Shown here: positions 42,071-55,000 of the stretch, in pieces
Numbering within the stretch: the first letter of the stretch is position 1
Layout of the letters: every line of letters begins with the position of its first letter
NCBI GenBank assembly: GCA_012845835.1
Contig: JABAKD010000011.1
Coordinates: 6,262,381-6,326,380 of the forward strand
Origin: Undaria pinnatifida
Taxonomy: Eukaryota > Sar > Phaeophyceae > Laminariales > Alariaceae
DNA length: 64,000 nt
Reading direction: 5' to 3'
Notes under the pieces: generated by a model
Database searches by the model: none
Seen by the model: the letters and a program-made list of their open reading frames with translations, nothing else
Told to the model about the DNA's origin: nothing
Position numbers and translations under genes: made by a program

Positions 42071-43008
42071 CGCAAACCCCGTGAGTGGTATGTGGTGTAT
42101 TCAGTTGACACGAATCACCGCCCGTACCAGGGCGGGGGATTTCCTTTCTCGCGAGTGCCCGCTGACAAGCCAAAAATAAAGAAGGCAACAAAAGAGTCAC
42201 GCCCACAAGTGTTCGGCTAACGAGTACCTGGTACAGCACAAAAATAAAAACTTGGTTCCCCACCGCCTGCCTACTAGTGTCAGAAACAACGACATAAAAT
42301 TAGCAAATAAGAGGCAAGCCTTGAAACAGACACAAGCGGGTAATACAAAAAACACGCAACAAGGAAGCTCTCCAGAGTATAATCTCCTCGAGTCCAGGTT
42401 GTTACAAAACCAGACAGGGGAAAGCAGGTCCGGGCTGTATGAAACCGGACAAGACAACACCCTTTCAAAGGGAAAAAGCAGCGCTATATGCGTACGGGTA
42501 ACCACATCGGAAATCTCGGGAAGACCCGGCGGGCCGACCTCTACATGGCTACAAAATACGAAGGGGGGAGGGGGGGGGGTAAGGAAAACAATACCCCACC
42601 CCCGTTCATCACGTAAAGCCAATAGTCACCGAAATTTCGAGTTAATGAGAAAAAATCGGGATTTACCAGAAACGCTCCAAAACCCCAAGATAGTCATCGC
42701 GGGAAAAATCCGGGGGGCCAAACACACGCTAGATTCTGCCAGCTTCGTCGTGCCGTTTTGTCTCAACGACAAGTACGAGTCCCCCCAAAACGTTCACACA
42801 AAATAAAAAAAGGAAAAAAACTTTATATATGTTCCCAACTAAAGCTCTCCTTTCGCAACCTTTCGCGAAAGCAAGGAGCGCAAGGGGCTTCAAGAAAAAT
42901 CTAAAAACAAAAAAATAATGCCCTTTGAAAGAGACAACAAAGTCTATAAAAGGTAACCCCCCCCCCGCCCAAACGAAGACATCAGAGATAACACAACAAA
43001 AGACGCGA
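42071..43008 (-). other. 3' flank of EF-1alpha copy 1
   Basis: On the minus strand this is the 3' UTR and downstream region. A 184-codon frame on the plus strand (42252-42806) has an ordinary amino-acid mix but no recognised family. Homology to copy 2 ends at the stop codon. Confidence 0.35.
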
Positions 43009-46000
43009 CTATTTCTTGCCCTTCTTGGTGACCTCCTTCTTCGCGACGGACTTGATGACGCCCACGGCGACCGTCTGACGCATGTCGCGCACGGCGAAAC
43101 GTCCGAGGGGCGGGTACTCCTGGAAGGACTCCACGCACATGGGCTTGGAAGGCTCCATGTTCACCATGCACGCGTCACCCGTCTTCACGAACTTGGGGTT
43201 CTCCTCCATCACCTTACCAGAACGCCTGTCCATCTTCTGGGTGATCTCCTTGAACTTGCACGCCACGTGAGCGGTGTGGCAGTCCAGCACCGGGGCGTAA
43301 CCGTTCGAGATCTGCCCGGGGTGGTTCATCACGATAACCTGTAGTATCCGAAACAAGAAAAATCGGCGAGGGGGGCGGGAGGGACAACAAAAAAAAAAAA
43401 GGAAAAGGGAGCAAAAGAGAGGCCATGTTTACGTGAGGTGACCATTCAAGTATACGGAACCATATCAATCGCTTTGTGATGTCGTTGTTTCAATATGAGC
43501 AAGCCACCGCGACTTCGTTCAAGTTGGGGAACAATACGACGCACGCGCGCCTATCTTCCACCACCCAACAAAGAGGAAAAACGACTGTCCACGACCAACC
43601 CAGTGTACAAGCACGCACTACACCTCGTACAACACCCCTCACATAGCAATGAACGCACATACAAAACCACTAACCTGTGCGTTGAACATGGAAGCGCCAC
43701 GGGGGGGGTCCCTCTTCGAGTCACCGGCCACGTATCCACGGCGGATATCCTTGACCGAGACGTTCTTGACGTTGAAGCCGACGTTGTCCCCGGGCACGGC
43801 CTCCGCGAGCGCCTCGTGGTGCATCTCGACCGACTTGACTTCGGTGTCAAGCATGACGGGGGCGAAGGTCACCACCATACCGGGCTTAAGGGCGCCCGTC
43901 TCGACACGGCCCACCGGCACAGTGCCGATGCCGCCGATCTTGTACACGTCCTGGAGGGGCAGGCGGAGGGGCTTGTCCGTGGGGCGCGTGGGCTCCTTCA
44001 TCGTGTCCAGCGCCTCCAGCAGGTAGGGGCCCTTGTACCACGGCATGTTGGGCGACTTGTCGATCATGTTGTCGCCTGCCCAGCCAGAGATAGGCACGAA
44101 CGGGATCTTCACGGGTTTGTAGCCCACCTTCTTCAGGTAGGTCGCCACCTCCTCCTTGATCTCCGTGTAGCGGGACTCGCCGTACATCACCGACGAGTCG
44201 TCCATCTTGTTGATGCACACGATCATCTGCTTCACGCCCAGGGTGAACGCAAGCAGGGCGTGCTCGCGGGTCTGCCCGTTCTTAGAGATACCGGCCTCGA
44301 ACTCTCCCACGCCGGAAGCCACAACCAGCACCGCCACGTCGGCCTGCGAGGTTCCCGTGATCATGTTCTTGATGAAGTCGCGGTGGCCGGGGGCGTCGAT
44401 CACCGTGAAGTTGTACTTGGGGGACTCGAACTTCCACAGGGCGATGTCGATCGTGATACCGCGCTCGCGCTCGGCCTTGAGGTTGTCCAGCACCCATGCG
44501 TACTTGAACGAAGACTTGCCGAGCTCGGCCGCCTCCTTCTCGAACTTCTCGATGGTACGCTTGTCGATACCGCCGCACTTGTAGATGAGGTGACCGGTCG
44601 TCGTCGACTTCCCGGCATCTACGTGCCCGATCACCACCAGGTTGATGTGCGTCTAAAAAACAGGGAGAAAGCAGCACACAAATGGTAGACAGCGTGGGGT
44701 CAGTCATCGTCAAGCAACGCGGAACGTTGCAAACGAGTGCGAGCCCATAGAGGCGACGACAAAGTCATGCGGCGAGAACCACTTTGTGGTGTTCGTTCTT
44801 GCTCACCTGGTACGATCAACAAAAAAAGACACAAACTAGAAGAACACAGAATTTAAGCGAGGCAAGGAAGGGCGTGACGTCTGCAGAATAAGAGCGCTCC
44901 AGAATTCGAAAAAACGGGCTGGCTGGTTGCGATGCTGGCACGCCAACAGAAAGAGGTACACGTACACGTGCTACGATAGGATATACAGAGGTACAGCACC
45001 CCTTTCGTGCTCAAGCAGCTTCTTTAACCCCAAAATCATCGGAACATTCCTTTTGTTTGTTTAGCAAATTGTTCACCGGGCTTATTTTCCTAAAAACCGG
45101 TGTTTGGGCGACCTAAAAGAACGCCTCATGAAAGGAAACCCAGGGGAAAAATGGTGCGCCTCTGCCGTAAGTAATGTAATATGCTTGCAACACGTGTAAC
45201 CCTGTACACTACAAAATTATTTGAAGATAGTATAAGGAGGGTTGTTAGGGCGCCAAAGGGGTTAACAGAACTTGAGAAGGCGAAACGTGCCGATAGCATT
45301 GCGCAGGTTCAGCGTCGGCCACAGCAGGCCGCCCGGGACTCAGGGGAAGTGGGTGTGTCCGAACCGCAAAAGGCAGAAGCTGTACTTCCTACGACACGAG
45401 CGCAGCACGCTCTTTTTACCATTAGACGCTTGATAATAAATATCGCGGTATTAATAGTCGTTTTATAAGATGCTAGCTATACATGGATCCCTGAAAGTTA
45501 CCTTCGATGTAACCGCGGGCGCGCTGCTAACAGAGGAGTAATTTAGACCACACTCATCTAGCAAGTCTATTTTTTCATCGCTAGACATGTGTCCCAGCAG
45601 GGTTAACCTAAACTGCAAGCACACATTTGGGGCCAAAACAACTTGTAAGTAGTGTGGGATATTTGTGCGCAGTTTCGAAGGGGGTTAACATTTGCCGAAA
45701 ACGGCGGGGGCACTAGAGGGGCAGGCAGGCGCAGCAGCACGTTGCTTGTCCGGCGCGACAACCACGGCGCACTTTTCACGGACCACAAATCTTCGATTGC
45801 CGCTGTGCGCCAACACGCATGTGGTGATCAGCTATCACGCCTAACCCCCTTTAGAACTACAAACCCGTTGCAACCCCACTGAGACTAGATATAGGGGGGA
45901 AAAGCGTGTCGATTACATGATCAGTCACGCGACGCAAGCAGCCCGGGCTGCTGGGGTATACCAGGCAATAGGGTATGCGTTCGATCTGTAACTTAAGCAG

Positions 46001-49000
46001 CTGCGCGACACGAGCGGGGATCTTGATATTGATACTTATACGTACCGCTTCTGCAGGAAGATCAGATGGCCATAAGGTAATTTTGGTCTGCTGTGAGCTG
46101 ATTTTTGACATTTGAAACGCTGGACACTCTATAAACACCGTTGGCTTACACAGCGATTGATATTTTTGGCGGATCTTGTCATACGTTCGTCGGAATGCAA
46201 GGTATCTTCTGGATACTAGGCGCCTCATTGATAACATCGCACTCGCCGTCTTTTTTGGTCTGCTTGTTTTGAACACGGGTTCCAGATGCATTCAAAGGAC
46301 AGCACACTTGGAATGAGGCTCCGTTAGTTTGAGAGTCGAAAAAGGGTTAATTATGCTGGCGTTGAAGTTCGGGCGGCACTCGCCGACACGCCGACGACAC
46401 CTTCCGAAACGAACGCGATCACAATTTAGCTCCAGAAAAAAGGCAGACGAGGTGTCACGTCACGCACTGGTTGTTCAATGAGGTAAGTCCTACGTCATGA
46501 AGAGACTGGGGGAATGACAAATAACGGATTCATCGTTGCAATCGCGCGGCGTGTCAATCCAGAGTCGCGTCTTACACGATGCCACCTCCACGAAAAAAAA
46601 ACGTAAGTACAACAGCAGCACAAGTACAACGAGCTTCATAATGCTGTAGTCGCAAAAAGAGTCGGGAATCGGTTAGCTTTTACGTAGAGACCTGCTTGTT
46701 GTGGCGAACTGCTCGTGCGATCTGTGCCGGTTCTTCAACCGCCACAAATAATATGCTTACATCATCGACCTCCCCGCTCCTACGCGGTCATGGCTACGTA
46801 TTAATAGTTATTCGATGAAGTCAAAACTTTTTGTAGACCGGCGGGAGGGCAAACGCAACAGGTGAAACAAAAATTGGACTACGAGCTGATCTGGCCTCGT
46901 TCAAATTAGTGACAGTCTGTTCATGACCCACGACATTTACAACAGCATGTACAGGCCCCTCAATAGTGTCGGTTGCCCGCTACGTGTAGTGCCTGTGACA
47001 TGGCACAGATGGGAACAAATAGTAGCGACAGTACCCGGAGAAGTGCGGGTACATAACCGCTATGGAGACGGAATTTCCGGCTGCACATACCGGAGCTACG
47101 TACAGGGGGGGGAGTGAACTCGAAACAGAACGGCAATACGTATAGTACCAGAACCATGTAGAAGCAAACGGTTATTGACAACAAGTCTCGGGGCTTGGCA
47201 GCAGCGTCAAAGGTGAAGCCGAAGTCGAACGTGCATAGGATCGGCTGCTGCTGTCTTCTTGTCTACTTGGCTGGCTTGTGTGTGGCATCTGTACACAAAT
47301 CACTGCTGCAACCGCACAGCAGGCCGAAAAAAAAAAACTGCGGTGGGTTTTGAGAAGCGAATCGACCGAGACATTGTATACGATGTTGTTGTTGTTGTTC
47401 TCACATCAACTATATTTTGACACGAGACTGCTGTCTTCGGAACGATCGCTGCCCATGTACCGACCAACGGTATTTTTACGCGTATATTTTCAGCGGTACA
47501 GACTTTTCGTGTCACGTATCACTTGATATCACAAACCTGGTACGTAGTACGTATGGACAGGCAGGCGTACGTATGGAAAGGCAGGCATAAACTATCCTTT
47601 TCTCGTTTTTTGACTGACCGGCGGCCGCGGCGACCTCAAACACGTGAGACGTTTTCAGCTTATTTAGGCCACGTCACCGGAAAATTGCGCAGACTAAAAG
47701 CTGGCTGGCAAACTCAAATCAATATGAACAAAATTAAAAACCAATCATTTCTGCATCCTCGTTTATGGGGGGCAAACTACTCGGATATAGACTTCCATCT
47801 ATTTCCGTAGTGGTGCAAGCAAGGTTCATCAACTCAAGGAAGGATTTAATTATACCAGGGTGCCATCTTCGGATTCCGAAGGAAAAAAAAAACGACGAAA
47901 CACAGGTAGTGTGACGATCACAGCACCGGCAAGATGATGAAAGCAGCCGCTGGGGCAGGGAATGTGTCGGAATCGCAAATGTAAGGAGCCATCAACAACG
48001 AACGAACGCGGGCGGTGGCGCTGAACCGAAAGCCAACCTGCTTCAGGCAGCCCGCCGTAGCCGGAAGTCTTCGCCTACAACCACCACCTGCGCTAAACGG
48101 CTGAAAAACAAGTACTTGAACCAAGTTAAAGTCTCCGCCTACGATACAACCGTTACCGGCGCTGAACGACGAAAAAAACATAAAGCACTTCGACCAAGTA
48201 CTTGTTTTTCAGTCGTTCAGCGGCGGTGATGGTTGTATGATAGGCGAGGACGTCCGGCTACTACGGCTTCCTCGGGCAGGTTGACTTGCGGTTCGGCGCT
48301 GCCGCCCGCCTTCTCCGCTCGAGCCTTGTGCAATTCTTCACGTGGTCTAGACGTCAGCCTTGAGGAACAGGGTTTTTCCTTGGCGCGATCGGCATCTTTC
48401 GCGTCGCGCCCCGGCTTAGCTCTTACAGCATCAGCCGCTTTCTGGGAATCCGTAGGTTGCCTCCAGCACCAGCAAAAAAACAAATGGAATGTCTGCGTCA
48501 GCTGGTGATATTGCTCGGGGGTTGTCGGTGGTAACGGTACCCTGCTGCTGCTTGCTGCTCGAGCTCCGGGGTCGCCATGGTTAAATCAAAAGACGCCAAC
48601 GGAACCGCAGAAGCCGATGCCTCGACAGGAACAGGGGCATGAGCCGCAGGCATATCACCGGTGGGGACCGCACCAGGCGCACCGTCTCTGGCTTGTGCTT
48701 GTGCCATACTTCCCTGCCCTGTCTATTTGGCTTCGTTCACACGTAGGTATATTTTACAGAGGCACCGTATCTGCAGGGGACATCAAAATAGCCGGTAACG
48801 TATTTTTTGCCGCTGCTCCTAGAGCAGTAGGGGAGAAAGAGGCTAGCGCCAGCCCTAATTATGCTCGTAGCACATCACAATATGCTATTAATAGTCTGCT
48901 ATGCTACTTGGGGTCAAAAAGGCGCAAGTGTGCCAGAAATTCTGCCGGCACAAGAAACCAAGGCCTGACCACATTGACAAAATCACATTTACGGCGTTTT

Positions 49001-50181
49001 TTGTCGTGATTTTATAGATGGGCGCCTAAAGGGTTCATCCAATGACGAAGATACTCTTTTGCGGTGCAACGACAGCAGCAGCAGCAGCATTGTCATGCGG
49101 GCACGTCACGTCGTCATCGTGTATACTGCCTGTACTCCTGGTACCGTGTACCTGGTATGATGATACCAGGTAGGTCGCACTAGAAACACTACAGCAGCAG
49201 CAAATAGTACCTAAATATCTTGTACCAATCGCACTTACGTGGCGCGCTCTAGATGCTCGTAAACGTCGCGAGTTCACGATCAACCCTCGTTCAGTGCAAC
49301 GTATACCAGGTACGTGCTATATACAGCAGTATACATGCACGTTCTACGTCGTGCAACACCGGGACGTTCGTTCGTCCTCCTACAGCAGCAGTTTCAGTTT
49401 GTTTTGAGCGTGTTTTACGTGTTTGCCCTCGCATCCCTGATTCCAGGCACGGCAGATGAACTAGCCTGGTATCCATTAACACATGACAGATTCGCGGAAT
49501 TTCCTTGCCGGCGTTTACTGTTAGTAGTACTACTTGTCCTTCGCGCGTCACCCGCCTGTCTGCAGGCAGCAAGTACCATTGAGCGTGCACGGTACTATTT
49601 CTCGTTCTCGCGTCACCCGCCTGTCTGCAGTGCCCGTGAGTGTGCACGGCGGTGTTGTCTAGAAGCTGTAGTAAGGATCCTGGTGACCTCGTTCAATGTC
49701 AACCAGTGGTGTACGACGGTATCGATTGACCACAGCAGTCTATTGTACATGAACAGGGTCTTTTCCACACCTGATGACTGTAAGAAAACAAGATAAAACC
49801 ACGTACAACTACAGTTGTGAGGTGGAAGAGTTCGTCGAAACTCATTTTCTCAAACTGTGTGCGACACTCCGATTGCGCGTGTTACTGGGTGTCCGCGTGA
49901 CGGATATATGTTGGCTTATAGAGCAGCAGTGTTGGTGTCAAGACAGGTCCACGCAGGTTGAAAACGACAGACCACAACAAGCCGATATCCCGCGCGCGCG
50001 GCGTGACCGCCACCACCAGACTATACAGCTCGACTAGTGGCAAGCAAAATAGCCCACTCGGTAGCCTAGCTGCGGCACGAATAACTCCACCCCCCACAGC
50101 AATCATCGCAACACAAGGGCGAGAAGCGACCCAGTCGCGGGCGGACGAACGCTCGTCACCGCTCACCTTCTCCTTAACCAT
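43009..50181 (-). CDS. EF1A: Translation elongation factor EF-1alpha, copy 1 (3 exons)
   Basis: The protein is the GTPase that brings aminoacyl-tRNA to the cytosolic ribosome. Coding sequence on the minus strand: exon 1 50167-50181 (MVKEK), exon 2 43675-44652 (326 codons, starts [17 protein letters not shown]), exon 3 43009-43338 (109 codons plus TAG). All splice sites are GT-AG. The 440 aa carry G1 GHVDAGKS (14-21), DAPGH (91-95), NKMD (153-156), domain II around [15 protein letters not shown] and domain III from MNHPGQIS to a Lys-rich end. It is slightly shorter than the 458-aa yeast protein; most of the difference is a loop after PWYKG. Exon 1 was placed because exon 2 lacks a start and the family begins M[VG]KEKTH. 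The translation is identical to copy 2. The long antisense frame over exon 2 (43495-44688) is a codon-bias shadow. Confidence 0.95.
44962..45172. mobile_element. MITE1 copy, diverged
   Basis: ACGTGCTACGATAGGATATA on the left and AAATGGTGCGCCTCTGCC on the right, with TTTAACCCCAAAATCATCGG inside. Confidence 0.55.
45188..45905. mobile_element. Three MITE3-like copies in the intron
   Basis: About 45188-45267 (ends GCCAAAGGGGTTAAC), 45601-45690 (GGGTTAACCTAAACTGCAAG to AAGGGGGTTAAC) and 45843-45905 (TAACCCCCTTTAGAACTACA). All share the TTAACCC terminus and differ inside. Confidence 0.55.
48003..48320. repeat. Long imperfect hairpin plus internal tandem unit
   Basis: Arms of about 125 bp (48003-48128 and 48190-48320) pair imperfectly: CTGAAAAACAAGTACTTG on the left against CAAGTACTTGTTTTTCAG on the right, and GCGGGCGGTGGCGCTGAACC against GGTTCGGCGCTGCCGCCCGC. 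The part around GTCTCCGCCTACGATACAAC is a tandem echo of the left arm. It could be a foldback element or a hairpin-RNA precursor. Confidence 0.75.
49539..49652 (+). repeat. Tandem duplication, ~57-75 bp x 2
   Basis: CGTCACCCGCCTGTCTGCAG occurs twice, each followed by a related GTGCACGG block. Confidence 0.7.
49799..49915 (+). repeat. R1 5' module, solo copy in the EF-1alpha intron
   Basis: ACAACTACAGTTGTGAGGTG, TTCGTCGAAACTCATTTTCT and CACTCCGATTGCGCGTGTTA match the module. It lies about 250 bp inside the start of intron 1 of copy 1. Confidence 0.65.
50167..50181 (-). CDS. EF1A: EF-1alpha copy 1, exon 1 (5 codons)
   Basis: ATGGTTAAGGAGAAG followed by the donor GTGAGC gives MVKEK in phase 0, joining directly to ACG CAC ATC (THI) of exon 2. 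The same arrangement, differing at a synonymous valine codon, stands at the head of copy 2. Confidence 0.88.
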
Positions 50182-51993
50182 TTTGAACAGGTGTGATGTA
50201 CGAGTTGTGTCGGTCCTGGTTCTGTGGTCCTGGTTCGGTCATCAGTAGGGCATTGGGGGGGGGGGGGATAGACTTCATAGCATGAGATGGAGATGGGTGG
50301 AGAACAGCGAGACTATGTAACGCACCAGCCAGCCAAGGCAGAGGAGTACCGCCCCACGACGCTATATAAGGTTGGCGGATCACGCAAGGTGGCCACTGCT
50401 GAACAGCAGGTGGATTAAGCGCAGGTTGCCTGGAATAGCTCGCCAACTCACAGGGGGACGCTGCTGCTGTTCGGAGTTGCTGAATCGATCGATAATGACC
50501 GCTCAACACAACAACGACTGCGGTACTTCAAAGAGTAGAACGATCGGATGATCTACGTTACTATGCCTGTAGCTGATTGATATATCTACAGTTGGAAGAG
50601 AAGAGAGGATGACGAGTGAAATAACTAGCTGACAACAAAGCAAGGTAACAGCCTATCCTGTTTAGATGTCTTCTTATACGTCGCGCGGAGCTACGTACCA
50701 GTAGTTAAACCCTGGCCGCGCGGTCCAAGTATGCCGCTGTTTCTTTCCCGGTACTTCGTATGAGTAAAACAGAGGTCAAGTCCAAGTCAGGCACAAAAAT
50801 CGTCCCTGCGAAACACACCCGCGGCAGAGACGAGGCTTATCAAACAACGGAGATCGTGTGAGCGACGGCAACGATGTAGGTGTATAAGAACCTCCCGAAC
50901 CCAAAACTTAGAGTCGAGCTACGGCTCTTACCTTTTCCTGGTCAGCTGAAAGTGCGGGTGGTCGAGGACGGAGGGGTGGCGGAGGAAGGAGGTTGTTTTC
51001 TGTTTTCAAAGTGTAAAGAAAACTCCGCTAAAAAATAGCCTTTGTCCACAGGGGTTGACTACGTATCCTCCCCTACACTAGAGCCGGTGATACCGGTAAA
51101 CCTGTAAATAAATGGCGGGCGGTCCCCCGGTCACTCTGCTTTGCACGTGAGAGTCAACCCATCCCAACCTCCAAGGTGAGCAACGAACGACCGCAAGATG
51201 ACCACGAGCTTGCCTTCTGTATTGCGCGCATTTCAGCCGCTCATATGTGCGAAGGAGGCGACTGTGTTTCAATTATGTTGAATGTATATGGTACGACCCA
51301 AGGTCCCAAGAGGGGCTGTGCGTCTGTGTGCTCCACAAACCAGTGGACTCCAGAGGCACACAGCTCCAGCTGACAAGTCGTCCTCGAGATGTCGCACGCC
51401 GTGCAAGGTTATATTATTACGTATGCAACGTGCTGGCATGACGATTGCGGCCTGTCTCTGTTAGCTTCGGTCCCAAAGTGCCTAATTGTGGGGCGTAGAA
51501 GGTTTTAGGTTTTCGGCGTTGCGTCTCCTTCTCTCCGAACAAAAACCTCTCTTTCCCAAGTATTTTTTCTGGCAGCCATCAGTCTAGCACCACTTGACTG
51601 TGATGTACAAACAACGCACAAGCAATGCAATCGTCGCCCTTGGGGCCGTCGCCGGAAGCGACGTACCCCAGCACACGCAAACTGTAGGAGATGTATTTGG
51701 CTGGAACCAGCGGGGTGCACTACCTGCCCGGCGTCTCGCAGTTCATCCGAGGGTCGATAATTGCCAATGTCCATTTGAAGACGGAACTATAGTCTACTCT
51801 ATTCTATGCATAACAACGAAAATGAGGCGACTTCTGACTGCCATCTGTGCTGTTCTGCTCTCTTCTTTTGTCTTTCTTCGGCGTCTCTATTTGTGGTTCT
51901 CACGTGCTCTCTTCGCCGGCGGCTTGGACAATCGCGTCCTGCTTGGTCGCTCTAACCAACAGGACCTTTTCGTCTTGAAATCCACCAGCAAAA
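50182..51993. promoter_or_regulatory. Shared divergent promoter region of the two EF-1alpha genes
   Basis: The 1.8 kb between the two start codons must contain both promoters and 5' UTRs, because both genes read outward from it. Pyrimidine-rich sequence precedes the plus-strand ATG (about 51845-51890), and CTAACCAACAGGACC lies ~40 bp upstream of it. I could not fix a TATA box or a start site on either side. Confidence 0.65.
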
Positions 51994-52008
51994 ATGGTCA
52001 AGGAGAAG
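51994..52008 (+). CDS. EF1A: EF-1alpha copy 2, exon 1 (5 codons)
   Basis: ATGGTCAAGGAGAAG with donor GTGAGG. AAAATGG context. It differs from copy 1 only at the third base of the valine codon (GTC against GTT). Confidence 0.88.
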
Positions 52009-55000
52009 GTGAGGAGTTTGCAGCAGTATGTGCGCGCGGAGCCACGAAATCCATCCCTCCTTATTTTCTGATTTCGATGGTTTGAAGATCCCGACTTTGC
52101 CTGCGTCTTCTGACCGGATCACATCTTACATAGACTGGACCCATTACGTGACGTCCCTTTGGCCCATCGCTCACCACTTGATATACAAAGCTACAACCGC
52201 ACTAAGGCGATCTTTATATATGCATCTCCGCAATGTACCAGCTTTCGCCGCTCTGTGTCCGCTCGTTGGCTCGTACTGTTCGTTGAATACAAGTGCCGTT
52301 CCGCGAAAGGATTTTCCACCACTCGATTTATAATGCTACATACCAGGCCTTGTTTTCCTACACCGCAGTTTTGTCACCTTTTGTTTTTAACTGACAAGAA
52401 ACAGCTACCAGTCGAAAATGCCCTTTTTATCACCGAAGAGTTTTCGCTTAGGACGCGTTTGTTAGCTCTTGCCGTCCGTGTAGTTGTATCAATTTCAGCA
52501 TTGAAAGCGCAAAAACTTCAACGAGCGGTTCTCCAGCCAAAAAAACGCGAGTCTAGGGTGTTGTGCTTTGTGAGCCAAGAAAGAACAGACCCGAGTTGTT
52601 TCTGTATTACTGCTGTGCGCACACGTACGCGATTTCAAACATGCCCAAGAAGAAAACGTGAGGCCCTGCTTGCGCGGAGCCTTGAAACCGCCGTGTTGCG
52701 TACGCATTCCACCTCTTTCTTATGTGCGTTAAAGTAAGGCGTACATGTACAGCGCTCGATCGCATCGTAACTGACATCCATGAGTCATCCGCTTTACATA
52801 ACTAACAAAGGCTAAGTGTGTGCCTAGTATTTGTAGACGCGCGCGACTGTTTTAAACACGATGTTCAGCAATCGTGCATATTTTATACACCGAGTATGTT
52901 GAAAAATGTGAGCTGTGAGTACGATCGATTGAATAGTTGTAACGCATATCTTACACAAGGTACATATTGGTAGTAAAGAATTTAGTGCTGTAAATGAGGC
53001 GGTACACTCAAAAGAGTAATAAATGCCACCGTAAACCACTCAGTGGTATGATATATCGCTTGCCAAAACCAAAATCACTCAAAGAGACAATAGTTCGAGC
53101 CCAGACGTGGAAGTATGCGGTCAGTAAAGCCGGTCGTAATGACGATTCGACTTTCACGTCATTCCGTTCTTTCCCAAGGAAACGTCCTACCCCAAGCCCA
53201 GCTTCCATTCTACCACGCTCCACCCCAAGCCCAGCTTCCATTCTACCACGCTCCATGTCCAAGAGCAACCGAAAACCAGCTGGGTGAAAACATTACATGC
53301 GCACGCACACACGCACAAATCCTCCATGTAGATGATACGATACGATAATTCATGTGCCCATCAGCAAACGCCGCGCCTCTGAAGGGCGGGTTGTCTCGGA
53401 ATAAAGTTCACCTTCTTCAACGTACTCGCACAACCTTGAGTGATTGTTCCCCATCAGGATTATTGCCCAACGTTCTGAACCCAAAGATGTGACGCTGTCG
53501 GAAACGACTTTAGACCACATTCAAAGCGAAGACCTAAGGACAAGCAAGGGTATTCCCGTTTTTACGGGAACGGCTGCGCATATGGATTGCACCAAGGTGT
53601 TGGTTGTTTTCTATCAACATTTGCGGAGGTCCGATGTAATCAGCAGTGAATGCCTATCGACCTGTAAATCGGTCGATTCGTCGTCGATAACCTTTGACGA
53701 TAGCTTGGATTGTTCGCGTGGGCTGCACGATGCCGACTCAAAAATAATTATGGTAAAATAATGAAATTCGTGCGCTCACGTTGAAAAAAAAAATTAAGGA
53801 ACAAGAATAGGGGTAAGAAAATGTGGAGAAATTCGTTAGAAATTTCCGCTGAAAATCTTGAAACCTTCCCTGGTGTGGGTGCGGTTCGGTGACAAACCAA
53901 GCGACAACCTCGGCAATTCTTCGTAAAAATTGGTGAATGTCATCTTGGACTGATTGAATAGGCCGTGCGCTTACGCTCCGAAAACATAATTAGAAAATCA
54001 CATACTCTCGGCGAGTTATGGAGAATAGTATGAGAATTTTCCGCTCAACTTCTTGAAACCATCCCTGGCGTGGATACGGTTCGGTGCGAATTAAGCGACA
54101 ACTATGACAATCTTTGGAAAAAAACGGTGAATGAAGGCTTTGGATTAATCGCATGTGGTCCATGCTCACAAGCTGCAAAAAAAAAAAAAGAACCTTGCAC
54201 ACTCTCGGGAAGAAACATGTTGAAGATTACACGTAATTTACTTTTTTTTTTTTATCCTCCGGCAGATGGGGAAAAATAAAGCTTTAGCTCACCACACTTC
54301 CACGTATTTTCATACGCGTCGTGTGTCGATTTAACTCAGTTGCTTTTGCAGCCCAACGCTAGCTGACGCACCCGTCGGGTCCCATTGTAGGTATAGCGTA
54401 AGCTGTCCCTATCAGTGGTATTTGTTACAACCCCGGCAGCGCAAGTTTACTTTTATCCAACCAGGACACAACGGTCGTGGTTTCCGTAACACAATCATAC
54501 ATGAACTAAAAATACGCCTCCCGCCCCCCCACCCCGTTCCACATACGTTACAAAGAAGACCTTACTCTCGTGTTACTGACTTTCTAGAGCTCAAGATTTT
54601 GTTGGCTATAGTCATCAAGGTCGGCGAGGTCGTTAGCCTCCTCAAGCTCCTTTTGGGCCTTTATCCCGTCGTCATCAAGAATCGTCTCGTCGGGTACATC
54701 GTCTTTGTCGTACCCTTCAGGAATCTCAAGTTGACGGATGCCACCCTTGAGAACAACATCGTTGGCTATCCACTTATCCATCTCCCCGATCGAATGCTCG
54801 ACCAAGTTGCCGCAGTTGGCCGCTCGCCAACCGCCCGGCTGCCCCTCCCAATCGGGGTCCCTGTACCAACCCAACCGAATCTGCTTCCACACGTGTGGAA
54901 GCAGATTCGGTTAGGTTGGTACAAGGACCCCGATTGGGAGGGGCAGCCGGGGGGTTGGCGAGCGGCCAACTGCGGCAACTTGGTCGAGCATTCGATTGGG

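Larger units (their letters stand above)
44653..50166 (-). other. EF-1alpha copy 1, intron 1 (5,514 bp)
   Basis: Donor GTGAGC, acceptor TTTTTTAG. It holds a MITE1 (44962-45172), three MITE3-like copies, an inverted-repeat hairpin (48003-48320), an R1 5' module and tandem duplications. Frames at 45857-46291, 48217-48483 and 48498-48707 (all -) are compositionally fair but unrecognised. Only the last ~60 bp match intron 1 of copy 2. Confidence 0.85.

Noticed and set aside
42252-42806. 184-codon plus-strand frame next to EF-1alpha copy 1
   Set aside because: Ordinary composition but no recognisable motif, and it overlaps the 3' flank of the opposite-strand gene. Not enough support for a gene call.
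43495-44688. 397-codon open frame antisense to EF-1alpha exon 2 (also 57927-59090)
   Set aside because: It is the codon-bias shadow of a highly expressed gene. It appears in both copies because the exon is identical, and its Val/His/Leu/Arg-rich translation resembles no protein.
46576-46605. ATGCCACCTCCACG... followed by GTAAGT, a first-exon-like start on the plus strand
   Set aside because: No downstream exon could be found and it lies inside an intron transcribed from the other strand. A chance donor match is likely.
52641-52661. Possible alternative first exon ATGCCCAAGAAGAAAAC with GTGAGG donor
   Set aside because: The donor would be in phase 2, whereas EF-1alpha exon 2 needs phase 0, so the joined frame fails.
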